In this document: piece after piece, positions 8,166 through 15,348 of the stretch
How the letters are laid out: every line of letters begins with the position of its first letter
How positions within the stretch are numbered: position 1 is the first letter of the stretch
Assembly (NCBI GenBank): GCA_019358975.1
Contig: JAHHIL010000050.1
Coordinates: forward strand, 1-43,825
DNA: 43,825 bases
Source of the DNA: Trichocoleus desertorum ATA4-8-CV12
Lineage (GTDB): Bacteria > Cyanobacteriota > Cyanobacteriia > FACHB-46
Direction: 5' to 3'
Notes under the pieces: generated by a model
What the model saw: the letters and a program-made list of their open reading frames with translations, nothing else
Database searches by the model: none
What the model was told of the DNA's origin: nothing
Translations under genes and position numbers: made by a program

Positions 8166-9249
8166 AATGAGGACAACACAACTTTTCAGGATTAATTTGA
8201 AACTGAACATTAGCCGTCTTCTTCTTACGAGGTAATTCCTGTGCTCCCAAGATGTAACCTTCTTGCTTCAACTCATCAACTGTGCGCCAAAAGATCTGGT
8301 TGTTGCGCGAAAGGTTGCTTCCCAGGAGATCAAGATTTTTGAATAGATATTGCTTTGAGATGACCAAGTATTGGCCATCCTGCGGGGTGTCCCATTTCAT
8401 CCGGCTAGCTAGGTAAACTAGCAACTTAGTCTTGTAGTCATTCTTTGCGTTGCTGCCTAACTTCTGAGTAATGTCAATATCGTTTGCAAACAACACATAG
8501 TCCCCAGTCCGTCCTGGTCCATCAAAGAACTCCAGAGATACCGTGTAAGCATCCGCTAACTCATAGGTATAGTCAGCCGCTTTCACCAGATCAAAATCCC
8601 GAGGGACATGATCAATCTCAAAATCTTTAATCCGCAAGATACTCTTGATCGTTACCTTGGCACCAATATTCTCTCCTTTACGGAGTGACTGGGCAAAGAC
8701 TAGCTCAGTACGATGTAGAGCAACTAAATCCCGGTTGAGTTGCGATCGCACCTTAGAAGCAAATCCACCATCCTTGGTGCGAGTGTAACCGAGGCTCTCC
8801 AGCAAGTCATTTGAGCGGAACGAAACGGTTGCTCCAGTCTGCTGACAGGCAGCCTCTTTATAAAGATAGAGAATAATCGCAACCTGACGTGGGTTGAGGA
8901 ACGTCAGCAACGCCATAAATAAACGTTGAATTTTCCGGTCTTGAATTTTCTCTAGTCCTTTGCTGAGCCCTTGGTCAACACAGTCCCTCAAATCTAACTT
9001 GGCATACTGCGCTTTCAATTCCTCCCATTCCTCGGTTGAGAGATCGGCAAGGGGCATCCGGCGGATTACTTCCACTTCACTTAGATCAGAAGCATCCGGC
9101 TCCACTCGCATCTCAAGGTAGTAGCCCTCTGGATCAGAGCGAAGAATTGGCAGCTGCACATCTGGGTTGTGAATCGAAGCCCCTGCCCTCGGCAACACCA
9201 TCAAAAGTTGCCCATCAATTGGAAAGGTTAGATCTTCACTGTCACTCAC
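8164..9249 (-). CDS. Plasmid replication initiator, iteron-type (winged-helix Rep-like)
   Basis: 361 residues, no signal peptide. The region from about residue 100 looks like tandem winged-helix domains: IQRLFMALLTFLNPRQVAII, then VSFRSNDLLESLGYTR, a recognition-helix-like SNDLLESLGY, then DYVLFANDIDITQKLGSNAK and YKTKLLVYLASRMKW. This resembles iteron-binding initiators of the RepA/TrfA type, although I cannot assign a named subfamily. The strongest evidence is context: the gene is transcribed away from ten 19-bp iterons 130 bp upstream of its start. Such proteins bind iterons as monomers, open the origin and repress their own promoter. It ends in LCCPH. Confidence 0.72.
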   Translation of the reverse strand: MSDSEDLTFPIDGQLLMVLPRAGASIHNPDVQLPILRSDPEGYYLEMRVEPDASDLSEVEVIRRMPLADLSTEEWEELKAQYAKLDLRDCVDQGLSKGLEKIQDRKIQRLFMALLTFLNPRQVAIILYLYKEAACQQTGATVSFRSNDLLESLGYTRTKDGGFASKVRSQLNRDLVALHRTELVFAQSLRKGENIGAKVTIKSILRIKDFEIDHVPRDFDLVKAADYTYELADAYTVSLEFFDGPGRTGDYVLFANDIDITQKLGSNAKNDYKTKLLVYLASRMKWDTPQDGQYLVISKQYLFKNLDLLGSNLSRNNQIFWRTVDELKQEGYILGAQELPRKKKTANVQFQINPEKLCCPH

Positions 9250-9380
9250 TGTCTATACCCTGAGCCTGAGCAAATTCTAGCAGCGATCGCGCTGGAATGC
9301 TGTGTTCTATGAGTTTAAAGCCTTTGACCTTATTGAAGAAACTGACTTTGAAACAACTATGTAAACTTAAGTAACACAGC

Positions 9381-9692
9381 ACCTGTAACTCCGGCGTACG
9401 TTTTTAGAGGATTTACCTGTAACTCCGGCGTATAGTTTCACCTGTAACTCCGGCGTATAGCTATTCGTTTACCTGTAACTCCGGCGTATAGTTTTGCCTG
9501 TAACTCCGGCGTATAGTTTTAGAGCGCGCTAATTTTTTTTGCTTGCTGAGTCTGAGTTTGAACAATCAACCTGTAACTCCGGCGTATAGTTTCACCTGTA
9601 ACTCCGGCGTATAGCTATTCGTTTACCTGTAACTCCGGCGTATAGTTTCACCTGTAACTCCGGCGTATAAGCCACCTGTAACTCCGGCGTAT
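9381..9692. repeat. Replication origin iterons: ten copies of a 19-bp repeat
   Basis: The unit is ACCTGTAACTCCGGCGTAT. Copies start at 9381, 9415, 9440, 9471, 9496, 9569, 9594, 9625, 9650 and 9674; nine are identical except at the first or last base. They form two sets of five separated by an AT-rich stretch containing AATTTTTTTT (about 9530-9540). Spacings of 25 and 31 bp recur, and the block 9415-9495 is almost exactly repeated at 9569-9649, so one set arose by duplication of the other. No convincing DnaA box was found. All copies face the same way, as in iteron origins bound by a cognate Rep. Confidence 0.9.
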
Positions 9693-9968
9693 TCACATGT
9701 CAGAGTCAATTTCAGCATCTTGTGTTTTATAGTTTTCGATGTTTAATATGTTGCAGTCGAAGCGGTAAAGCTTGCGACTTTGAGTCAGTCAAGATGAAAG
9801 CTTAAGCGACCAACCCTTAACGTTTGAGCAGTTGTTTCGATTCACTCTAACAAAAGGTTTTTCTCTAAACCTTTTGGGCTACCTTCAGATCTACTGGTTG
9901 CACTACCCTTCGGATCTGCTGATTGCATGTTGACGTATGTAACAGGGAGGAGAGGCAAGCAAAAAGAA

Positions 9969-9993
9969 ACCCTCCAGAACAGTTTTGGAGGGT
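9969..9993 (+). terminator. Hairpin in rep leader (ACCCTCCA/TGGAGGGT)
   Basis: A perfect 8-bp stem (9969-9976 and 9986-9993) with a 9-base loop, followed after a few bases by GGTTTTATT. An AAACC/GGTTT extension can form around it. It is a plausible attenuator or the terminator of a small RNA in the rep leader. Confidence 0.45.
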
Positions 9994-10098
9994 AGTGGTT
10001 TTATTGAATTGAAACTTGTTATGGACTCTAACTTGTCCGCCAGCCAAGCACCAAGTTAAAGAGTCCAAGAGATAACTACAGGAGAAGCCATGTAGTTG

Positions 10099-10125
10099 AG
10101 ATTATGTTTTCAATAAGCATAATCT
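10099..10125 (+). terminator. Hairpin in rep leader (AGATTATG/CATAATCT)
   Basis: A perfect 8-bp stem with an 11-base loop, followed at once by ATTTTATC. It is AT-rich, so only weakly stable. It lies 117 bp before the rep ATG and could be an attenuator or an operator. Confidence 0.35.
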
Positions 10126-10242
10126 ATTTTATCTTGCTTAATTTTAGGGTTGTTTTGGCAGATATGGCAAGACTTCTGCAAACATCTCTAGCTGCTGCAT
10201 GGAAACTTCTCCCTCAAGCCATCAAAGGTAGGGAGATCAATA

Positions 10243-13200
10243 ATGTTTACTCTGGGTACAAAAGTTGCTTTCAAGGGCTCTGCTGCAAAAAGAAGCAATG
10301 TGAAGCCCCTTATAAGACAAGAACATAGTTCTCCGGTAGAGTTTGCTCAGCAAATTCAGCAAGAATTTGTAGAAGGTAGCGCGATCGCGCCCTGCCTGTA
10401 CCACGTTGCAACCCGATTGGTTGGCGATACTGAATCGCTCCCGGGTGGTGAGGTTACCTATCCCATCCACGAAGCGTTGAATTGGCATGTGACTCGCTTT
10501 GGGTATCAGGCCCGTACCAATTTGTATGCCGTGCTACTCATCAATGAAGATGGTTCCTGCTGGCAGGCAAAACTGAGTCATCCCCGGCACAATAGCAAAG
10601 GCAAAACTCAGAAATACGAAACTCCTGTCGGCAATGGTTCCCGTGCCTACCTGCCCCCGGTTCCTCCTGAAATTCGACAGTTAATCGGTCGGCGTTATGG
10701 CGTAGAAGTTCCTCTGTTTGGCTCCTTCTGGGATTGGGTTGAGGCACACCCTGAAATTCCCATGGTCCACACTGAAGGTGGTAAAAAGGCGCTCTCGCTA
10801 CTGAGTCAGGGTTTCGTGCCCTTGGCGTTCTACGGGGTCAACGGCGGTTATCAAAGGTTACTCGATGGCACTCGACGGTTGATTCCCGATGCTGCAAGAT
10901 TTGCTATCCCGGATCGCCGCTTCGTTTTGGCGTTTGACCAGGACGAAAAGGAAGCGACCCAACAACGAGTGTCCGTGGCCCTGTATCGCTTGGGAGGATT
11001 GCTAGGTCAAGCAGGCAACTTAGTCAGTGTCGCAACGTGGAAAGCGGCTCAAGGCAAAGGGGTCGATGATTTGATGGTGCGCTGTGGCGCTGCCGCTTGG
11101 CAGAGTGCTTACGACCAGGCACTGCCTTTGCAGCACTGGTTGATCTGGCAACGCTTAGAGCATCGGTTGACCTATCCCGCCGCAGTTAAAGTCACCACCG
11201 CTGACCTGTCCACTCTCGTCCTCAACCATCTTCCTGACAGCGGCATTGTGGCGATCGCGAGTGCCAAAGGCACTGGGAAAACCAAACAAATTCAGGCACT
11301 ACTCCAAGATTCTGAAAAAGCGATCGCGGGAGGGCACCGCATCGCACTGATGCGCAACCTGTCCGCTCGCTTGGGACTGGACTACAAAGGGGATCTCGAT
11401 AAGGTCAAGGGAGAGTTTATCAATGGAGCCGGTTACACCCTGCGAGTCGGACTGTGTGTGGACTCCTTACTCAGCATTGATCCCAACAAGTTCAGCGAAT
11501 GTGATCTCATCCTCGATGAAGTGGTGCAGGTCATCCGCCACCTGCTGACGAGTTCGACCTGTGCCAAGGATGGCAAACGTCCGGTGCTGCTATCCCGCCT
11601 GCGCGAACTGATTCGAGTGGCTCGTCGCGTCATTGTGGCTGACGCTGATCTCGACAACGCGACTCTGCATTACCTGAAAGAGTTGCGAGGGGATGACACC
11701 CCCATTTTCTTAATCCGCAACGCCTACCAGTCCGCAGGCTACCCCGTGCGCTTTATTCGCTCGCCCGATCGCAGCGCCATTACTGGAGAACTGCTGGCAG
11801 AGATGCAATCATTGGCACCCGGCAAAGTTCTCTTCATCGCCACTGATAGTAAGGGAACCAGTAAGGCGATCGCCCGCCTGATTGCCCAAGCGGCTCCCCA
11901 CCAGCGCGTGTTGCTCGTCAACTCCGAAACCAGCGGAGGGGATTGCGAACGCGAATTTATTCAAACTCCAGACGTGGTGCTGCAACGAGGTGAATATGAC
12001 CTGATTATTTGTTCTCCCTCAGTGGCCACGGGAGTCAGCATTGAAGCTCAAGGCATCATCTCCAAGGTTTACGGCATTTTTACCGGAACCTCCAGCACCG
12101 ATGCGGATATGGCCCAGGCCCTGGGGCGAGTTCGAGAACCCGTTGAGCGTGTGGTTTGGTGTGCCCAGCGAGGTAGTAACTTCTCGAAGGTGAGTCGTTC
12201 CCCCAATATCCTGGAGCTCAAAGACCATCTCCAGCAACGCACTACGGCCACCATTCAACTGATTCGCTCCAGCTTGAAAGAAGATGTCACCGGGGAAGTC
12301 ACTCACTACGACTGGCAGAGTGATCCGCATCTCAACCTGTTTTGCCGGATTGCTGCTGAACAGAACTTCGCCATGTATCACTTGAGGGATGCCCTGCTAG
12401 TGCGACTGCGATTTGAAGGTAATCAAGTGAGCATCGAAGATCGGGAAAACAACTCAGCGATGAAAGCGCTGCTGGCGATCGCTCGCCAAGAACAGCAAGA
12501 GGTGGATGCACGAGCCCTGTTGAATGCAGCGGATTTAACCTTTAGCGAAATCTTCAAGCTCGAACAAAAGGAAGGACTGGGGCGAGAAGAATCGTTAGCA
12601 GTCGCTAAGTTCTACTTCCAAGAGTTCTACTGCCTCGATTGCCTGCACCTGGAGGATGTGTTGTGGGACAAAGAAGGCAGACGGCGGGGAGAGCTCCTGA
12701 ACCTGGAGATGCAACTGTTTCCAGGCGTGGCGAGCGATCGCAGTGCGAAAGCATTGGAGAAGCAGGCGACCTGGAACCAGGGGTATTGCCCTTGGGACAT
12801 TTCCGGCTCCGAACTGCGACGTTGGCTGCGCTCAAACATTGGCATGGATGAATTGATCGCCAAGCTTCGTTCTGGTTGGCAGTGGTGCAAGTACGACTTG
12901 AAACCCTACGCTGATCGCGCCCGAGCCCTGACAGCACCAATCAAAGTCGCACTCCACTACACCATTACCAGCGCGATGAGTGACACTCAGATCATTCACC
13001 AGCTCCTCTCCCAAATGGGTATTAAGTTAACCATGCACTGGTCTCGCTCCCATCCCGGCTACGAGGGGGAGAAACTCAGGGTGTACAGTCTGGATCTGGC
13101 TCATTGGCAGCAGGTGTGGGGGATTCTGCAACGGCGACAGGAGAAACGGCAGCAACTTCAGCAGCGTTTAGAGATAGAGCCAGAGGTTGGATCACCTGCC

Positions 13201-13350
13201 CGGTTTAAGATTGAATCTCCTGCGGGTGATCCAGGCGGAGAGCCTACAACTGAGTCAGATTCCTGGCTCAATGAAGCGGTCTCAAGTGATATGAGGGAGA
13301 GCTTAGAAGCCTATGGGACTGACTCTAGAGGATCGGAAGTTAAAGACTGA
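10243..13350 (+). CDS. CyRepA1-family plasmid replication protein (DUF3854 plus SF-type helicase)
   Basis: 1035 residues. The N-terminal region (about 40-300) matches the DUF3854/Toprim-like part of this family, with VHTEGGKKALSLLSQG near 174-189 and RFVLAFDQDEKEAT near 225-238. A helicase core follows: Walker A ASAKGTGKTKQ (about 339-349), the Walker B/DE box DLILDEVVQ (about 422-430), the motif IICSPSVATGVSI near 590-602 and motif VI MAQALGRVREP near 622-632. The C-terminus is charged. CyRepA1 proteins are replication proteins of small cyanobacterial plasmids, uniting primase-like and helicase functions. The ATG follows AGGGAGATCAATA. It is independent of the iteron Rep and transcribed in the opposite direction. 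It appears intact. Confidence 0.85.
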   Translation: MFTLGTKVAFKGSAAKRSNVKPLIRQEHSSPVEFAQQIQQEFVEGSAIAPCLYHVATRLVGDTESLPGGEVTYPIHEALNWHVTRFGYQARTNLYAVLLINEDGSCWQAKLSHPRHNSKGKTQKYETPVGNGSRAYLPPVPPEIRQLIGRRYGVEVPLFGSFWDWVEAHPEIPMVHTEGGKKALSLLSQGFVPLAFYGVNGGYQRLLDGTRRLIPDAARFAIPDRRFVLAFDQDEKEATQQRVSVALYRLGGLLGQAGNLVSVATWKAAQGKGVDDLMVRCGAAAWQSAYDQALPLQHWLIWQRLEHRLTYPAAVKVTTADLSTLVLNHLPDSGIVAIASAKGTGKTKQIQALLQDSEKAIAGGHRIALMRNLSARLGLDYKGDLDKVKGEFINGAGYTLRVGLCVDSLLSIDPNKFSECDLILDEVVQVIRHLLTSSTCAKDGKRPVLLSRLRELIRVARRVIVADADLDNATLHYLKELRGDDTPIFLIRNAYQSAGYPVRFIRSPDRSAITGELLAEMQSLAPGKVLFIATDSKGTSKAIARLIAQAAPHQRVLLVNSETSGGDCEREFIQTPDVVLQRGEYDLIICSPSVATGVSIEAQGIISKVYGIFTGTSSTDADMAQALGRVREPVERVVWCAQRGSNFSKVSRSPNILELKDHLQQRTTATIQLIRSSLKEDVTGEVTHYDWQSDPHLNLFCRIAAEQNFAMYHLRDALLVRLRFEGNQVSIEDRENNSAMKALLAIARQEQQEVDARALLNAADLTFSEIFKLEQKEGLGREESLAVAKFYFQEFYCLDCLHLEDVLWDKEGRRRGELLNLEMQLFPGVASDRSAKALEKQATWNQGYCPWDISGSELRRWLRSNIGMDELIAKLRSGWQWCKYDLKPYADRARALTAPIKVALHYTITSAMSDTQIIHQLLSQMGIKLTMHWSRSHPGYEGEKLRVYSLDLAHWQQVWGILQRRQEKRQQLQQRLEIEPEVGSPARFKIESPAGDPGGEPTTESDSWLNEAVSSDMRESLEAYGTDSRGSEVKD

Positions 13351-13724
13351 CCCTCCCGCGAAGTGGACATTACTCATTAGCTCTCTCCTTTGGTAATGCT
13401 GGCACTACAATCAATTTCCCCGTTGCCAAAATAGGCGAACCAGCGTGCGTCCCAAGCTTCCCCATCCATACAGTCGTACTGCTTAGCGAGTACGTTCTCA
13501 TCCCTCCTGGACTGGCAGTTGAGCAATTGGAGCTCATGGGTGATTGGCGATCAAAGCAATCTCGCCTCCGACTGATTGGAGCTGAGCTATCCGGTAACAG
13601 AAGGCAAGTGCGCGGCATCACGCGACAAGGGTGTGGCAAGAAGGCGTTAGGTATGGCGCAAAATCAAGTTGTTGCGGTCGTGTCTTGGGGTAGCGATCCC
13701 AACCAAGGTGGGACATCAGCTTGA
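13344..13724 (+). pseudogene. Coding-like open frame without a good start, behind CyRepA1
   Basis: A plus-strand frame is open from just after TAA (13341-13343) to a TGA at 13722-13724. It reads with natural protein composition (for example SFGNAGTTINFPVAKIGEPA and YVLIPPGLAVEQLELMGDW). No ATG lies before 13527; only CTG at 13347 or a late ATG is available, and it overlaps the end of the CyRepA1 gene. It looks like a fragment fused behind CyRepA1 by rearrangement. The family is unknown. If the ATG at 13527 is used, the product is 65 residues. Confidence 0.3.
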
Positions 13725-13835
13725 CTAAATGAAGACGGGTGGAAGGCGATCGCTCTGCGGATAAAACTGGAAATTGTGTTTGCCAATGGAGGAGTGTTTG
13801 TAGACCTCTATAACCTCAGTTTTAGGATTCAAGCG
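13725..13835 (+). pseudogene. Copy 1 of a diverged, codon-conserved 37-residue segment
   Basis: Translated, it reads about WKAIALRIKLEIVFANGGVF then VDLYNLSFRIQA. It matches copy 2 (14491-14604) with mostly synonymous third-position changes and one in-frame three-base gap, which shows past selection on a protein. No complete gene surrounds it. Downstream to about 14040 only decayed frames are seen. Confidence 0.4.
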
Positions 13836-14102
13836 GTCAACACTCAACAGGGAGACGGGTCAGCAGGCAGCAGTCATGGGGTGCTCTTGCAGGGGGAAAA
13901 GATGTTAATGGAGCGAGCGTTCACGAATTCTGGTCGCTTGTGGGTCAGCGGCAAGCACCCCAGAGGCGGCGAGTGGATTGGGACCCCAAAGATTTGATTG
14001 ATGTAGAAGAGGCGCGATCGCGACAGGGCTGAACTAAGCTGCCAGTAGTCCTAGAATAAACTTGTGAAGGATGCCATTTGTACTTTTGTACTACCCATAA
14101 CA

Positions 14103-14130
14103 CTCCTAACCGCACAGCTAGGGGTTTTTT
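14103..14130 (+). terminator. Rho-independent terminator
   Basis: CTCCTA (14103-14108) pairs with TAGGGG (14119-14124, one G-T pair) around a 10-base loop and runs straight into TTTTTT. It would end transcripts entering from the decayed region behind CyRepA1. Confidence 0.6.
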
Positions 14131-14140
14131 AATTCACACA

Positions 14141-14174
14141 AACTGCGTCAAGAGTGCGTCAGAAGTGCGTCAAA
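14141..14174. repeat. 11-bp tandem repeats (GTGCGTCA), set 1
   Basis: Three head-to-tail units of about AGTGCGTCA(A/G)A, one per helical turn, directly after the terminator. A second set lies 82 bp downstream. Between the sets is unstructured sequence with no gene. Confidence 0.65.
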
Positions 14175-14223
14175 AATCAATCGTAGAAGTCGATGAAGCC
14201 GAATTAATGGCTCCTAAGGACTA

Positions 14224-14258
14224 GAAGTGCGTCAAGAGTGCGTCAGAAGTGCGTCAAA
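14224..14258. repeat. 11-bp tandem repeats (GTGCGTCA), set 2
   Basis: Three units identical to set 1, in the same order (CAAG, CAGA, CAAA endings). The helical phasing suggests either a cooperative protein-binding site or simple slippage. No protein partner is apparent nearby. Confidence 0.65.
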
Positions 14259-14490
14259 GTTGAGCTGCGACGAAAATTGCTGCAATGGATATGGGGTAGA
14301 TCGACTCAGTGTCGCGCTTACGCGACAGGGATGCCGCAGTCACGCGACCGTCACGCGACGAGAGGCGTTAGGTATGGCACAAGACTAAACCGCCGTCGGG
14401 CTTATGGGGAAGCGATCACCCTAAGGTGAGGCAACGACAATCTTGCGCCTACAGACTGAGTTATGGACTTTGGGAAATCCAGACCATTGG

Positions 14491-14604
14491 CTAAGTAAAG
14501 ACGGTTGGGAGGCGATCGGCATGCGGATAAAACTGAAGGAAATTGCGTTTGCTAATGGGGCATTGTTCGCAGACCTCTATAACCTCAGTTTCAAGGTTCA
14601 AGCG
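14491..14604 (+). pseudogene. Copy 2 of the diverged 37-residue segment
   Basis: Translated, it reads about GWEAIGMRIKLKEIAFANGA then LFADLYNLSFKVQA, in frame with an upstream WTLGNPDHWLSKD. It corresponds to copy 1 at 13725-13835. Further upstream, GAGGCGTTAGGTATGGC (about 14361) also matches the sequence before copy 1 (about 13641), so the duplicated unit was larger. It runs into the end of the crtI-like remnant on the other strand. Confidence 0.4.
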
Positions 14605-14623
14605 CTCGTCAGTTGGGTCATCA

Positions 14624-15030
14624 GGGGAACCCTTTCTCAAACACTTGTTCCGAGGCTTAGTAGAAGCGCCGATAGCCTGCGACATCAGCAGGGTTGAACT
14701 GGCGAATTTGCTCCACTAAGTAATCGCGATCGCCGTTGTACTGGAAGACAGAGCCATCTTCAAAGCGGACATTGTAGAAGGGGTCAAGCGGCACCAAGGT
14801 GACATAGTCCTCGATGGAGCGATCGCTCAACTGAAACAATTCCTGAATCAAGTAAGGAGCTGTGATGATGGTGGAACCCGCTCAAAGGTGAATCCCTCCT
14901 GCTTAAACACAGAGGCCCGTCCTCCGGGTTGATCCCGCTTTTCCACAATCGTCACCTGGTGTCCCTGCGCCTGGAGTCGGATGGCTGCCGACAACCCACC
15001 AAACCCGCTGCCAATCACCACAATCTTCAT
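14624..15030 (-). pseudogene. Broken crtI-like carotenoid desaturase gene (5' part only)
   Basis: ATG at 15028-15030 begins MKIVVIGSGFGGLSAAIRLQ, the dinucleotide-binding motif of CrtI-type FAD desaturases, followed by VEKRDQPGGRASV. The frame is lost near 14877-14886 by what looks like a one-base deletion (family sequence expects FD-A-G; here FERV). It resumes in the next frame as YLIQELFQLSDRSIEDYVTL and LDPFYNVRFEDGS up to GYRRFY. There TAA (14657-14659) replaces an expected Gln codon, and ASEQVFEKGFP still follows before homology ends near 14624. Only about 130 of some 500 residues remain. Intact enzymes desaturate phytoene or related carotenes. This copy cannot be functional. Confidence 0.8.
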
Positions 15031-15348
15031 GCCACTTGTCCCAAGCCCGCCAAACTCATTAGACCAGAAGGAGCTTGAGGTCACGCCTGAGGCAGCACCG
15101 AATTTGAGCGAAACTGTGAGTTCAGTTCCCGTTCTACACCCATCCTGAAGGCGATCGCCTCTCCATCAGTGTCGTCTCATCTAATACAGCCCTGCTGTTG
15201 AACTATTGCGGCAATGGCAAAGTTATTCCTTGGCGGGAATTGGGTACTTTGTTTCCTAAGGTGTTTTCCTCCCTTAGAAGTGAATTTCATCGTTTCCTCA
15301 CATTCGCAAAGTTTACGCCCCAGATAGTAGCCAAGTACCAAGGACAAA
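15031..15348. other. Spacer between crtI-like remnant and ethylene-forming-enzyme gene
   Basis: No gene is seen in these 318 bp. There is one HIP1 site near 15150 and an AAGGAC ribosome site just before the ATG at 15349. A promoter for the downstream gene should lie here, but no hexamer pair is convincing. Confidence 0.4.

Larger units (their letters stand above)
9693..10242 (+). promoter_or_regulatory. Structured leader of the CyRepA1 gene
   Basis: This 550-bp stretch has no convincing gene but has strong secondary structure. A 9-bp stem lies at 9852-9875 (AAAAGGTTT/AAACCTTTT, 6-base loop). An imperfect direct repeat TTC(A/G)GATCT(A/G)CTG(G/A)TTGCA occurs near 9885-9930. An 8-bp stem lies at 9969-9993, and another at 10099-10125 is followed by ATTTTATC. 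Such leaders in other plasmids host antisense-RNA or attenuation control of rep. A 54-codon frame beginning ATG at 10164 overlaps the start of the rep gene and might act as a leader peptide. Confidence 0.4.

Noticed and set aside
9381-9692. CRISPR array.
   Set aside because: The repeats are 19 bp, the spacers are 5-12 bp and themselves repeated, and no cas genes are present; they are iterons.
9865-10068. Minus-strand 67-codon frame in the rep leader.
   Set aside because: It is composed of hairpin arms and has no ribosome site or natural composition.
10104-10328. 74-codon frame beginning MFSISIIYFILL ahead of CyRepA1 as a gene.
   Set aside because: The first 20 codons arise from AT-rich hairpin sequence and there is no ribosome site. 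Only the later ATG at 10164 merits mention, as a possible leader.
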